A DNA stretch of 64,000 bases from Ectobius pallidus (GCA_964059195.1 CAXKWD010000006.1:18004129-18068128), one strand, 5' to 3'. Positions 33,534-44,119 are shown, counted from the stretch's first letter. Notes: generated from the sequence alone by a model not told the origin. Numbers and translations: made by a program.

Positions 33534-34075
33534 TGGGAGAAGAATTTTACGTTACTCTCCTGAGCGATGCATCGTACAAATCATTTCCTAGTAACACCCT
33601 TGCTAGTTTCCAGGTGCAGTTGGCACAGAGCATAAAGCTGGAGAGGAATCATTGGGATGTGGGCTTGTGCGAAATTAGTTACTCTCAAGGGAATGTATCG
33701 GAAACGATAGCTTCGACACCAAATGAAACATTGGAATCGAAATCTGTGAAAACAAATCTAAATAGGAAAGAACTTGTTTTTATATACTGTAATATAATAA
33801 AACCGCAACTTGTAGGAGATGCGTACGTGAAATGTCTTAGAATTATTCAGTTTCCTTTAAATACAGCAACTCATGTCTTTCCTGAAGTTTATTATGTTCC
33901 TGTCGAATCTTCCGAATTTCAGGTGATAGGTATAGAAATGACAACAAAACTAGGAGGACTAGCTAACATAACGGATAGCATTAAACCTACGATGCTCGTT
34001 TTACATTTTAAAAAGAGAAGGCAGATGGTTTTATGTATTAGTTTGCGATGGACCACCTTACAGCATACTACGTGA
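33533..34075 (+). CDS. Polinton minor capsid (penton-like jelly-roll) protein
   Basis: 180 residues, starting at the ATG that overlaps the integrase stop. It opens with EFYVTLLSDASYKSFPSNTLASFQVQLAQ and HWDVGLCEISY, the conserved start of the Polinton/adintovirus minor capsid protein, followed by FIYCNIIKPQLVGD. It is a single jelly-roll predicted to form the vertex penton. The last 15 residues after VLHFKKR do not look conserved and overlap the next gene by 28 bases, so a small frameshift may have changed the end. Otherwise it appears intact. Confidence 0.85.
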   Translation: MGEEFYVTLLSDASYKSFPSNTLASFQVQLAQSIKLERNHWDVGLCEISYSQGNVSETIASTPNETLESKSVKTNLNRKELVFIYCNIIKPQLVGDAYVKCLRIIQFPLNTATHVFPEVYYVPVESSEFQVIGIEMTTKLGGLANITDSIKPTMLVLHFKKRRQMVLCISLRWTTLQHTT

Positions 34076-34425
34076 ATCAGTCGGGAGGGCGTCTAGGCAA
34101 TGTTGGTCCATTCTACAGCGGCAGCCCCTATGTTCAACACGGTAGTGGAATAGGTAGTTTCTTGGGAGGATTACTTAGAATGATAAAACCAATTCTCTTT
34201 TCGGGTGCTAAAGCGGTAGGTCGTGAAACTCTTTCGGCAGGAGCAAATATTTTAACCGATATAGCAAGTAGAAAGGAAGGTGATAAGGTAAAAGATATTA
34301 TTGCTAATAGAGTAAACGAATCAACTCAGAAACTCGTGAATAAAATGAAGGGTAGGGGTAGAGAGAGAGAAAGGGCGTCTCCTAAGATGCGAGATATATT
34401 TAGCGATGTAAAGAGGAGAAAGTAG
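34048..34425 (+). CDS. Polinton pVI-like minor virion protein
   Basis: 125 residues. The N-terminal Gly-rich stretch (GGRLGNVGPFYSGSPYVQHGSGIGSFLGGLLRMIKPIL) followed by a basic C-terminal half is typical of the small protein encoded between the minor and major capsid genes in Polintons and adintoviruses. It is compared in function with adenovirus pVI, a cement and membrane-active protein that is also a protease substrate. The amphipathic segment at about 34-60 could be membrane-active. The function is inferred from family and gene order. Confidence 0.7.
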   Translation: MDHLTAYYVNQSGGRLGNVGPFYSGSPYVQHGSGIGSFLGGLLRMIKPILFSGAKAVGRETLSAGANILTDIASRKEGDKVKDIIANRVNESTQKLVNKMKGRGRERERASPKMRDIFSDVKRRK

Positions 34426-34439
34426 TCAGTCGTGTAAAG

Positions 34440-35762
34440 ATGTTCGCCGTGACAAAGTCAGAGTTCGACCTTTTCGAGAAGAGCCCTATTCAAACATCGG
34501 TGGTGGGAAATGTTACTACATTATGTAAAGCTATTACTCCCGTGGGACAGAGCGTTCTCGAATTCGTGGTTGCTGCAGACAGCGAACATTATACAGATTT
34601 AAATGTACAACTCATGGTGGAGGGAAAATTCGTTAAAAGCGACGGGACAGATATAGCTGATGGGGATAAGGTTACAGGAGTAAACAACTTGCTTCATTTG
34701 CTTTTCAGTCATCTTAGCGTTTCCTTGAACGGGACATCAATCACCCCTTCGGAGGACTTGTACAACTACAGGTCTTACCTCGAAACATTGTTTGCATACG
34801 GTGAGGATGCTTCTAAAACTCATCTGACAAACGGTTTTTGGTATGCCGATAAAGCTATCGAAGGTTTGACAGAACCTAAAGAACTTGCCGAATTAAACGG
34901 AACGTTAGGAGCAAATGTTAAAAACGACGGTTGGGTCGAAAGATACAACAAGTCTAAGAATTCTAAAGTATTGGTAATGATAGGTAAACTACACGGTGAT
35001 ATTTTCAATCTGTCTAAACTTTTACTGCCAGGAGTAAACATGCGTATACGACTTACGAAAGCAAAGACAGAGTTTTATCTCTTCGGTGTAAACGATACTT
35101 CGAAAGTCTTCTTTAAATTTCAAGACGCAGGTCTATACGTAAGGAAAATTAAAGCTTCGCCTAGCATTCTGCTAGCACACATCAAAACTCTAGAGAAAGG
35201 TCATAATGCTCACTATCCTATCACAAGAGTGGATTTGAAAACATTTACGTTTAGTTCGGGAGCTAGTTCTATTTCTATAGACAATGCATACATAGGTACT
35301 CTACCTAAACGACTTCTCTTCTCGATGGTGAAGAATTCTTCTTTCTCCGGCACAGTGGAGTCCAATCGCTACGAGTTTCGACATTTTGCTTTGAGTTCTT
35401 TTGCTATGTATGTCAATGGACAACAGGTTCCATCGGAAGGATTACACATTTCCACAGATCATGAAAAGACTACTACTTTAGCTTACGATACACTTTTTAA
35501 AGGTTCGGGGATCCATCATAGCAATAGCGGAATGCTAATCACTCACGACATGTATATAAATGGGTATTTCACACTGATGTATGATCTTACACCTGATGTG
35601 TCGGCATCGCATGGTCATAGAAGTTTGCCCTGTAGTGGGAACATTAAAATAGAAGCAAAGTTCGATAAGGCTTTAGAACAAGCCATCACTTGTATCCTCT
35701 ACTCCGAATACGATAACTCTATCGAGATCATTAAAGATAGAAGAGTGATTACAGATTTTTAG
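34440..35762 (+). CDS. Polinton major capsid protein (double jelly-roll)
   Basis: 440 residues, uninterrupted, ATG 14 bases after the pVI-like stop. Recognised by the start (TKSEFDLFEKSPIQTSV, LEFVVAADSEHYTDLNVQLMVEGKFV) and by SHLSVSLNGTSI and RSYLETLFAYGEDASKTHL, hallmarks of the Polinton capsid protein shown by structure prediction to be a double jelly-roll like adenovirus hexon. The HDMYINGYFTLMYDLTPD block near the end is also conserved. Length is in the usual range. No frame break, so it could still be made. It belongs to the structural cluster 33533-36285. Confidence 0.92.
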   Translation: MFAVTKSEFDLFEKSPIQTSVVGNVTTLCKAITPVGQSVLEFVVAADSEHYTDLNVQLMVEGKFVKSDGTDIADGDKVTGVNNLLHLLFSHLSVSLNGTSITPSEDLYNYRSYLETLFAYGEDASKTHLTNGFWYADKAIEGLTEPKELAELNGTLGANVKNDGWVERYNKSKNSKVLVMIGKLHGDIFNLSKLLLPGVNMRIRLTKAKTEFYLFGVNDTSKVFFKFQDAGLYVRKIKASPSILLAHIKTLEKGHNAHYPITRVDLKTFTFSSGASSISIDNAYIGTLPKRLLFSMVKNSSFSGTVESNRYEFRHFALSSFAMYVNGQQVPSEGLHISTDHEKTTTLAYDTLFKGSGIHHSNSGMLITHDMYINGYFTLMYDLTPDVSASHGHRSLPCSGNIKIEAKFDKALEQAITCILYSEYDNSIEIIKDRRVITDF

Positions 35763-35766
35763 AATA

Positions 35767-36285
35767 ATGAATAGTAACCAAATAAACTATGCTTTACGTC
35801 ACGTAGAAACATTCGGTGGGGTTTACCCTAGCGATATGTTACCATCTGTTGTAACGCATAAACCTAAGATTTATGTCATTAACTTTGATCCTCATTCTTC
35901 ACCTGGTTCTCATTGGGTTGCCGTGCTTTTCAAAAATCAAAATTTTGCCTATTACTTTGATTCTTTTGGTCTACCACCCATCATTCCCGGGATAACAAAA
36001 TTTATAAAACAAAACTCTATACAATGGCTGTACAACACTCAAAGACTACAAGGACCGACAACGGCAGTATGTGGACATTATGTCTGTTTGTTCACATACT
36101 TCATGAATAATGGATGGACGATGCAGGAGTTTGTAAACATGTTTACTACGTCTCCAGACATAGAGGTCGTCCGCATCTTCCACAAATTCCTTGGAACTCT
36201 CTGTGGAACGAGGAAGGGTGGAGGTCAGAGATGTTTTCCAGGACATGTGCATTGTAAGTATTTATCTACATGGATTTATTGTTAG
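35767..36285 (+). CDS. Adenain-like cysteine protease
   Basis: 172 residues, four bases after the capsid stop. Catalytic residues of the adenovirus-type (C5/Ulp1-like) protease are present in order: H49 in GSHWVAV, D65 in YYFDSFG, Q95 in RLQGPTT and C102 in AVCGHYVC. It would mature capsid precursors such as the pVI-like protein. A strong splice donor (CATT/GTAAGT, intron from 36254) and acceptor (TTTCAG at 36336) overlap the end. Splicing gives an immediate TAA and a 162-residue product, ending before the last 10 unconserved residues. Confidence 0.92.
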   Translation: MNSNQINYALRHVETFGGVYPSDMLPSVVTHKPKIYVINFDPHSSPGSHWVAVLFKNQNFAYYFDSFGLPPIIPGITKFIKQNSIQWLYNTQRLQGPTTAVCGHYVCLFTYFMNNGWTMQEFVNMFTTSPDIEVVRIFHKFLGTLCGTRKGGGQRCFPGHVHCKYLSTWIYC

Positions 36286-36346
36286 CTTAGAAAAGTAGGT
36301 TGCGCTTAAGTTAAAACCTTTACTTTCTGATTTCAGAACGAAAAGA

Positions 36347-36381
36347 TATAAAGCAGCTCTATTTCATAGGACTAGCTCAGT
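36347..36381 (+). promoter_or_regulatory. Core promoter (TATA + TCAGT initiator) of last gene
   Basis: TATAAAG starts at 36347 and CTCAGTTT has its initiator A at 36379, so the TATA box begins at -32, the same geometry as the promoter at 23994. It precedes the ATG at 36432 by about 50 bases. Confidence 0.65.
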
Positions 36382-36431
36382 TTCGTTGCAGTGTGTGGAA
36401 CGAGAGGTCCTCACATCCTAGATCCATCGAG

Positions 36432-37181
36432 ATGTCTTCGTCAGAGACGGGAAGGAACAAATCCAAATGTAAAAAGGTTTGTATTATATTATTCATTACT
36501 CTAATATAATTAGGTTTCTTACAAGTATTGTATGTTTGTTTCAGGTTTTCATCATTGGGCTCTGTATAAAATTAGATTTCTTACGAGTATTGTTTGTTTG
36601 TTTGTTTGTTTCAGGTTGCATCAGGCTCTGTAAAGAAACAGAAGACGATCGACAAGGTGGTGAAGGAAGCTGTGACAACAACAAGAGTTGCTCCTTCGGT
36701 ATTAGCACGCAGAACCTATTTCCTCAACAACAGAAAGGACCGATACATCAGTTTTGGATTCTACTCCATTGTGAATTACACTGGATGTGCCGAGATTGGA
36801 ACTTCTAACGGTGCTTGTGTTATCTTGTCGCCCTACCTCCTGTCTTCGTTCTTGTTACAATTACCTAAAATGTGTGAAAATATGTGTTATTCTAAACCTT
36901 ATCTGTTTAAAGAAGACTCTTTCAAATTACAGACACGTAAAGACTTGAAAGAATGTGTGATGCAATACGATAGTGCACGTATTGTTTTACGTAATGATGA
37001 CATTACTTACCTCGTTATGAATTCTATCATAATAAATGACATTATGAATAAGTTTGTACTAATGCAAAGCGAAGTGTTTAACTATATAAACAACAAACAA
37101 AGTGTTCCTGCAAGTTGTGAAATTCTGTCTTTATTAGACATGGTTACCGATGAAATAAATCATCCAGCTCTATTACTGTGA
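36432..37181 (+). CDS. Unknown insect-Polinton protein, spliced
   Basis: Exon 1 is 36432-36476 (15 codons, MSSSETGRNKSKCKK), donor AAG/GTTTGT. The intron is 36477-36614, ending TTTGTTTCAG. Exon 2 is 36615-37181, phase 0, giving about 203 residues. Exon 2 is otherwise open only from a non-ATG codon, which supports the splice. I recall similar proteins in other insect Polintons by the pattern VLARRTYFLNNRKDRYISFGFY...NYTGCAEIGTSNGACVIL...LPKMCE, but no function is known. A second acceptor (TTTCAG ending at 36544) lies upstream in a duplicated stretch. Confidence 0.6.
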
Positions 37182-37474
37182 AGCCATTTGTGTATACACT
37201 TTATTTCATAGGAGCATGACAACCTTATTATACAGAATAAGGTTGTGACGTTCTGAAATGAAACAATAACCTTAACCATTCCCTATTCCTTACATAGTCA
37301 TTTTCACTTAGTTGATAGTAATAGTAACAGTGTTCATCTGGAAGAAGAAAGGATGCTGAAAGGAAGAAGAATTGATTATGTAAGTATAAACCTATTTTAT
37401 CTTTTCATAACTAGGGAGAGGTGGGAAATAATATGGTATTCATGCGTCCTTGCGCCATGTTGTACTATCTAGCC
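37182..37474. other. Polinton right non-coding region
   Basis: A short AT-rich stretch between the last gene and the TIR. It has an inverted pair AACCTTATT...AATAAGGTT near 37220-37245 that could form a terminator-like hairpin, but no gene. Confidence 0.5.
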
Positions 37475-38363
37475 AACTTACCTTAGGAATGTACGGAAAC
37501 CTGTATTTATACAGATAGCTAAGGCACTAATAACAACACAACTTTAAAACTCTCTCGCAAGAAATAGATTGTATCACATAATGTTATCTTTAAAGTAGCC
37601 TAGGGATGCATTCCATACTTCCGTGTTTTGCTGTTTTCGCTAGAGATAAGATGTGTTTGGAATGCGTCCATCATAACGACATGTTTTCGCCATTAGGATA
37701 CATGAGAGAATCTGTTTATACAATCATATTCCCAGACAGACGTATTTGTGTTTGTGCGAGTCATTTGTTAACAGAATACGGAAAGATGCAATAGCTTATT
37801 ATTATAACTATGTGTAAACATTACATATCGTTTCATTCCTACGTTACCTGCATTGCATCCACTATGGATACACAACCCATATGAATCTAATTAATACACT
37901 AGGCCTATATGTTATCATTACGTTGTAACTAAATGATCTGGATAACATACGAACGTGTTTCTTAGACCGTATTTGCATATATCCTCTGCCCTAGCCACGT
38001 ATCTAAGCCGTAACTAGCACTCTGAGGGAAGGCGTCGGTTTTCGAAGTGGGTCTGATTAGGGCGGGGTTAACACAGGCTTACTGCCGAAGTCTTCATTGT
38101 TCGAATCGAGTCCAATCATGTCATATAGGACCATAGTACGGGGTTGGGGGTGGGGTCGAGGGTGGCGTCGGTTTTGTTTAAGGGCCTAACTCTTTAACGG
38201 GGCTTTTGGGCGGGTTGGGACTAGCATAGGACGAAAGTGCACAACGCACGCTTTCATACGATACCCATGACGTCATAGCGTCGCCGGTACAAAGGGCACA
38301 ACTCAGGCGTCGGGGGCGGCGTCGGTTGGCGGCCATTTTGATTCATACCCTCACCCTTACTAC
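37475..38363 (-). repeat. Polinton terminal inverted repeat, right
   Basis: Inverted copy of 21570-22464, ending CCCTCACCCTTACTAC. It differs by scattered substitutions and lacks the last base of the left terminus. Confidence 0.9.
37606..37794 (+). CDS. Small ORF in right TIR, 62 aa, unknown
   Basis: Same 62-residue product as the left TIR frame, facing the right end. See the left copy for the Cys/His pattern and the caution that it may be a chance frame kept identical by TIR homogenisation. Confidence 0.3.
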   Translation: MHSILPCFAVFARDKMCLECVHHNDMFSPLGYMRESVYTIIFPDRRICVCASHLLTEYGKMQ

Positions 38364-38369
38364 TACCGT
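38364..38369. repeat. Polinton target-site duplication, right
   Basis: TACCGT, identical to the left duplication. Confidence 0.9.
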
Positions 38370-41300
38370 CATATTGAAAACGTAGGCTATTAAAAATCAA
38401 AATATGTTTACAACACGAAAACTTACTATTTCCTGTTGAGAATACTTAAATAAAAGGTGGGAACTTGACAAACGATTAGACTTTTTTCTTGTCATTCCTC
38501 GTTCATTCTTATTCATGTTATTATCGGTACGCTAGACCATCGTTACATGATTTTCATTTCTAGTTACGAGACAAAATATTGTTAAGAATATTTCATTGCA
38601 TGACATAGCAGAATATAAAGGCTCTCAATCTATTTTAAACTTAAGAATTATCGTACGTTAAATTATGTAGCCTGATAAATTGGCAACACTATTGTCACAA
38701 ATTTTACTCGAGACCGTCAACCTAACTTGGCTATTTAGAAATTACAAAATCTATATTTCGATCTCAGATGCAATAGAATGCTACACTAACAGTAATATGC
38801 ACATGTTTATACAGCGAAGTAAAATAAACAAGCCTAAAATATGTAAATAAATTAAACAGGGAAGTAATCCTTAAATATAAGGGTGCAATAAAGATACAAT
38901 TTAACAAAAGTATAAAACTAACACTATGCACTGTAATTATCATCGCGTTATTACTAATTTTAATTTATTTGTATTTGTAATTTACTGTATTTTTAAATGG
39001 CTCATAAGATCTTCTCGATGCTCACGGAAAATTGAATATTAAATGAAAAGTTAAAAAATATCCAATCGCCACACTGCATATAAATATTCATACAATGATA
39101 ATATTTTACTGTAAGTCGGGTACAAAGTAATGTTGTCTATATCGGAAATGTCTGACAATATTTGTTAGTTAACTCTTCCTTTTTTGTGTTATATAGAGCC
39201 TATCTCCTGTAATTTTTCTTTCGTCTTGACACAAACATTCTAGAAGGGCCCAGTAAACAGGAAATATGTATAGTAACCTCGTGTCCTCTATAGAAATAGA
39301 AAATCACGAACATACTTTTCGGTCTGGGAAGATGGAATGCCATTCAAAAAAACGTTGAGAGCAGACGACAACTTGAAGAAACTAAAGACGAATGGCAAGC
39401 GCATACCGGCTAGTACACCCACGCTACCAGTCAGAGAAGTTTGGCAGGCTACATCCCTATTGGACTATTAGCTGCGTGAAGAATAATTATCGTAATTTAA
39501 AGTTAAGAAATAAAAAGGAAGCCAAGACAGGTAAACAGAAATTCTTAACTTCAACAAGCAAATAAGGTTATATTCCATATCTTCAATAACAGATATATCA
39601 ATCGTTGCAGGATTTGAAACAATGACGCATTACTTTGGTTGCCGGCACTGTGTGTAGGAAGTTCGAGTTTCAACTATGTGATAGACTGGATGAAGAACAC
39701 TCTCTTAGGGCTGTGTTCATCAACACGGATAACATTTCTCGGTATCGTGGATAATAAAAACTACGCTTAATCCATTATCTCAGACAGTAAACCTTTCGAG
39801 TTTCACCACATAGTATGTCATCTTGGTTTTCAAAAGCTTAGCTTTTGTCTACTACTTGTCTGGCCCTTAAATTTTTCATAAGAGAACCAACGACATCTAG
39901 CGGCTGTTGTGTGAAACAGCGGGTGGAAGACTGGCTATTGGCTGCTAAATGTAAACGTTGCCATAGCAACGGAAAGTTTCCCTCATGCTGTCGCTAGCTA
40001 GTTGTTCTACAAATGGTCACTAGATGTCTCACTGTTTTTGGGGGCGTGGCGTATAGCTGATAACTTCCTTTTTTCCTTGAATCTTGTGCAGAAATTAATG
40101 TCTTAATAGATGTCCAAGTACGACATACGTCCCTTTATCCATTAGGGTGCCTTATTCTGTGTTCTGCTTCATATTCCTTATCACTGTGATCATCTCTCAT
40201 GTTGATCAGATGTTCCAATCGCCTACGCGCCATCTTGATGTCGCAGTTATCTTGGTTTATCCTGTTTTGCTGGCCGATATTTCAAAGGTAAAGCATTAGC
40301 TCGGATATTATCGAAAAACCAAGTTACTGTAGCTGGTGAAATGCAAAATGGACAATATCGCAGCTTTTCAGTCTAAAAACCAGGATCAGACAGATTATCG
40401 GCATTGGTGAACTCAGTCCTTAGAGAAAATATATCTTAGTAAAGCAAATGAAAGCTGTAGTTACTTGGAAGAATGAAGGAAGCCTAATCCTTCGATGATC
40501 TTTGGTTTTGTGTTTTGAAGGAACGACATTAGTTAGGTTCTCCGCCGCAATCACTGGGAGCGCTAGAGCGGTATCAACTAATCAGTTCATTTGCACGTGT
40601 GGGAAATGCCATCGGATTCCGTATAATGTATGAACATTCCAGTCTCCACTAATAGTTCCGACAAGAATTCCGTCTGGTTGTGGTTGTACTACCTAAGAAG
40701 ATGAAATTCCACTCAATCAATTAAGAAGACAAGCGTTCTCCTAGCCGTTCTCTCAGCTATTTGCCTGATCTCCCTGCTATTGAGGACGCAAAGTACAATC
40801 TGCTCTCTACGCTGCACGTGTCCCTTATTTTATGTATATCTCGTATTTACTGGCAATTCATTTCAATTTATAAACAGCGTGCCAATAAAAAGGGTCTGAC
40901 GTGCAATCATAGAACAGAGTATTGTGAATTAAGAATAAAAATGGAGAGATGAGGATCAAGGCCTGAAGAACTCACAAAAGCTTAGATTCAAGTTACATAA
41001 ATTTTAATCAAAGCTGCCATTGACGAAGACATAATTCAAGAGGGAGTCAAAATACTAGTACGTGTTATACATTTTGTATATTTAATTATATAATATAAAT
41101 TAATTTATTTTGTTATAAGCCAATATGCATATTATATGGAAACTCACAATAAAATAATGAATTGAAGTTAATTGAAATTAAAGCAAAGTTAAATATTAAT
41201 TTCAAATAAACAATCTTGTATATGTGAAATTACTTAAATTAGCGTAATAAAAAATAAATGAATTCAGACACAAAACTCCAATAGAAAAATTCTAGAGCGA

Positions 41301-41730
41301 TAGGGAAAAAGCGAATAAGACAAAATACTAGAGTTTTAGGAGAGACAAATGACGATTTAGTTCCATAGCATTGTTACAATATTTTTGCACTCCTTAGCTA
41401 GTAAGTGTTACTTACGAAAGTTGTTTACATGGATCGTAAGTTGACATTCCCACACAATCGTGTTGCTAAGGGCGTTGCGATGAGGTTAAATTACTTACGG
41501 TCCAAGCGCCACGTCATAATTCATTACGATACACTTCATAATACAAGCCTTTATGGACACGGACTCCAGGACAAATATTCGGTTCCCATAACAACAAACA
41601 CATGCAATCACTTTCTGAAATAACCATCTATTTTCAAGAATGTATTTACATAATATTTTCAGGTAATATCACAATTAATATAATTAAATTGATATAAGTA
41701 ACAGTCGTGCAAAAAATAGCATGGAACACA
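38370..41730. other. Non-coding right flank of the Polinton
   Basis: No gene recognised. The only marked site is a palindromic RFX/X-box-like motif at 39957-39970. Short frames (for example 40761-40952 and 41405-41623) lack any motif. Confidence 0.4.
39957..39970. promoter_or_regulatory. X-box (RFX-type) motif
   Basis: GTTGCCATAGCAAC is a near-perfect match to the palindromic RFX binding site (GTTGCCATGGCAAC). RFX sites drive ciliary genes in animals, but no ciliary gene is recognisable within the neighbouring kilobases, so this may be chance or regulate a gene outside the window. Confidence 0.35.
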
Positions 41731-41832
41731 CGGACCGTAAAGGCATTTACGGGTCTCGAAAACTTAAAAACCCTCGGCTGCGCCTCGGGTTTTCAATCTG
41801 TTTCCTCGACCCGTAAACGTGCCTTTCCGCCC
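41731..41832. repeat. Foldback element with GC-rich core
   Basis: Imperfect inverted arms (CCGTAAAGGCATTTACGGGTC at 41735-41755 against GACCCGTAAACGTGCCTTTC at 41808-41827) surround an inner hairpin AAACCC...GGGTTT with the core TCGGCTGCGCCTC. No coding. A small MITE or hairpin repeat. Confidence 0.55.
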
Positions 41833-42856
41833 TTGTGTCGCAATATACTATTAGTTCAGCCCACCATATATTTTTGAACAGTGTCATATATTATGTAAAA
41901 ATATATGAGAGGGCTGATCTAAATAGTGTAACAAAGCTGTGGAAATAAATTGTTTTTTGCCTTTCCTGAAACTTTGTATTTTAATTTGTTCGCTTTTTCC
42001 CTATCCCTCTAGAAATTATGAAAAGCAATTATTGCTGAATGACATGATAAATTGCGTGACATTCACCTGCCACAAAATATATACACAGAAGAACATGAAA
42101 TTGTTGGCCGTGTATAGAAAAATTAACAGAGTAGGCGCAACCAGTGCAACGATTTTATTACCCTTCTCTTAGAGATTTGGTATTAAATAAATGAGGAATA
42201 CAAATGCGAAACAAGGGTTTATATAACTGGACATTTAATCTTAAATTGCCCATGTTCAAAAGGTTTTACATAATTTCACATTCAATCACTTACGCAAGAA
42301 GAGAAAAAATGTGATGCAAATGGTATGCCAAAAAATTAACAAATAAACAAAGAAGTCATGTAATGTGAGTTTGACAATTTGTCTCTTATAGGTCTGGTGG
42401 CTGTGCGGATTGTATCTATTCATGACTGGATGAACTTGATGAACTCCTAATACTTATTTCTGAGGGGGGTCGTTGTCCTCAAGGTACCTAGAGAGATATT
42501 AGGAAAGACCTTAGTCAAGTTTGAAAGCTTTTGTAGCATTTGGAGGTCTCGATTGACGAATTCTTCCACCAAAGAGAGTTATCAAGATTGAGCCGTGAGG
42601 CCCCCCCATTAGACTTGACAATGAGATTTCCAATTTCCCACATCCAGCAGATTGATTGCTTCATGTCAAAAATGACGATACATGTACAGGTGGTGGTGGA
42701 CCTAGCTCTGGAAATGCATGTAGGTAAAATAAGATTCGGTGAACCACGTGGTCTTACCACGATGCGAAAAGAACAACTAGGACTGTAGGTGCTGGAGTCA
42801 GAGATCCAAGCATTACTTGAAGTATTGAACATTGTTGTAACAACTAATGGAAAACT
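41833..42856. other. Non-coding, nothing recognised
   Basis: AT-rich stretch. Overlapping opposite frames at 42515-42832 have no motif I recognise. The adjacent mariner remnant may have continued into it before decay. Confidence 0.35.
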
Positions 42857-43006
42857 TAATATATAACACTAAGTGGATTTAGATCAGGTGAGCGTGGAGG
42901 CCAAAGAATTGTTCCTCCTATTCTTATGCATTTATAACGGAACCGTCTATTCAGAAACTGACGAAGAGAGAGGATGAAATGAGCAAGAGCTTATGTTTAT
43001 GTTTCG
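42857..43006 (-). pseudogene. mariner-like transposase fragment (DUF4817-type group)
   Basis: Reads ALAHFILSLRQFLNRRFRYKC then IGGTILWPPRSPDLNPLS before a stop. WPPRSPDLNPL contains the last catalytic Asp of mariner-like enzymes, and the preceding FLNRRF block fits the group found widely in insects. Only about 50 residues survive and stops lie upstream. Confidence 0.75.
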
Positions 43007-44119
43007 TCGTATTCGTAATGGCACAAGTTCCAACAGGACAGGTATGCATATGGTCCGACCAAACAGTCGCCGGCTCAGAGTTGTAGACAAAGGGCTCTAA
43101 CCAGGAAATAAGGCAATTTCCGGTCCCAAGTTCATATTACATATTTTCACTCTCTGCATGCAAGGAAAGTTTCCTCGAGGTTTTGGCCTACCTTTTTGCT
43201 ACAACATTATATGGATTGTAAATTTTGTGAAATTGTTGGAATAAAATATACCATGAGAGTAATGTTAATATATGTTGTCTATGCGAATGTTCTTGCATTT
43301 CCAATTTACAAGTTCTTACAGAAATCTCCAATAATATAAATGTTTTTAAATGTGTGTAAAACTATTGAGAACTAGGCCTACGCATAAACCACTCTTAGAT
43401 CGGAGGAGAGGTTGATAAGGTACAATGCCACTTTGTTACACTGAATAAAAAAGTCTATACACCGACGGACGATATAGTTTTATAAGAAGTGCACATTCAG
43501 ATAGGGCAGCTCTTTTAACTGCATTTCTTCTGAGCTGGTTATGCAATCGGTCCCAGGCAGGTCATGTAATAGCTATATAGAAGCAGATAAACAGAGATTC
43601 ATTACAACAATATAAAGATGGTTTATTTATGTGAGACTGAAGTCGGGAAAATTCCTAAAACTGTTGATTGTGATCTTTTAGAAACTATCTAAGCGCCATA
43701 GAGGAGTCGACTATAAACCAGAAGGTTATGGATTGTATTCCTCGTGAGGGTTTGCAATTAGCCTAATTCTCGTGGCACTATGATCATCTCCAAACTGAAA
43801 GGAGTGGCAAAAGAAATTGTCGGAGGCAACACTTTCTTCTCCTGGAAGCATTACAGTCTCCATTGCCTGTATAGGCTATACGGTAGAGTAGTTTAGATAT
43901 CTGTAGGTAAAAAGAGGCATATTTAACACGACTCAGTTTAAAATGAAAATCATCTACTGTTTAGTCTGAATAATCTGTGATGAGAATCGACTCTGTATAC
44001 ATATTCAGTATTGCAGTGGATGCAATATGACATTAACTTTCACCTGATATGTCGCTTTGACATGAATGTGTGCTTCAAGTGTTTTACATGTTAGATGAAT
44101 GTGTTTCATAGGAATTGTA
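43007..44119. other. Non-coding, nothing recognised
   Basis: The first 100-200 bases may be decayed upstream parts of the mariner transposase. No other structure seen. Confidence 0.35.

Larger units (their letters stand above)
21570..38363 (+). mobile_element. Polinton (Maverick), defective, with nested BEL element
   Basis: A 16.8-kb element, 11.5 kb without the BEL insertion. It has inverted termini of about 0.89 kb starting AGTAGTAAGGG (the right end lacks the first A) and 6-bp duplications TACCGT. All its protein genes are on the plus strand: pPolB front half (24186-26695), DUF8207-like fragment (26873), integrase with chromodomain (27202-28052 and 33321-33533), minor capsid (33533), pVI-like (34048), major capsid (34440), adenain-type protease (35767), and an unknown spliced gene (36432). 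The polymerase palm and the FtsK/HerA-type packaging ATPase found in complete Polintons are not seen. It is virus-like and vertically inherited here, and now non-autonomous. Confidence 0.95.

Noticed and set aside
36479..36808. 109-residue frame overlapping the last Polinton gene
   Set aside because: It reads the intron and exon 2 in a wrong frame; the spliced 36432-37181 model fits better.
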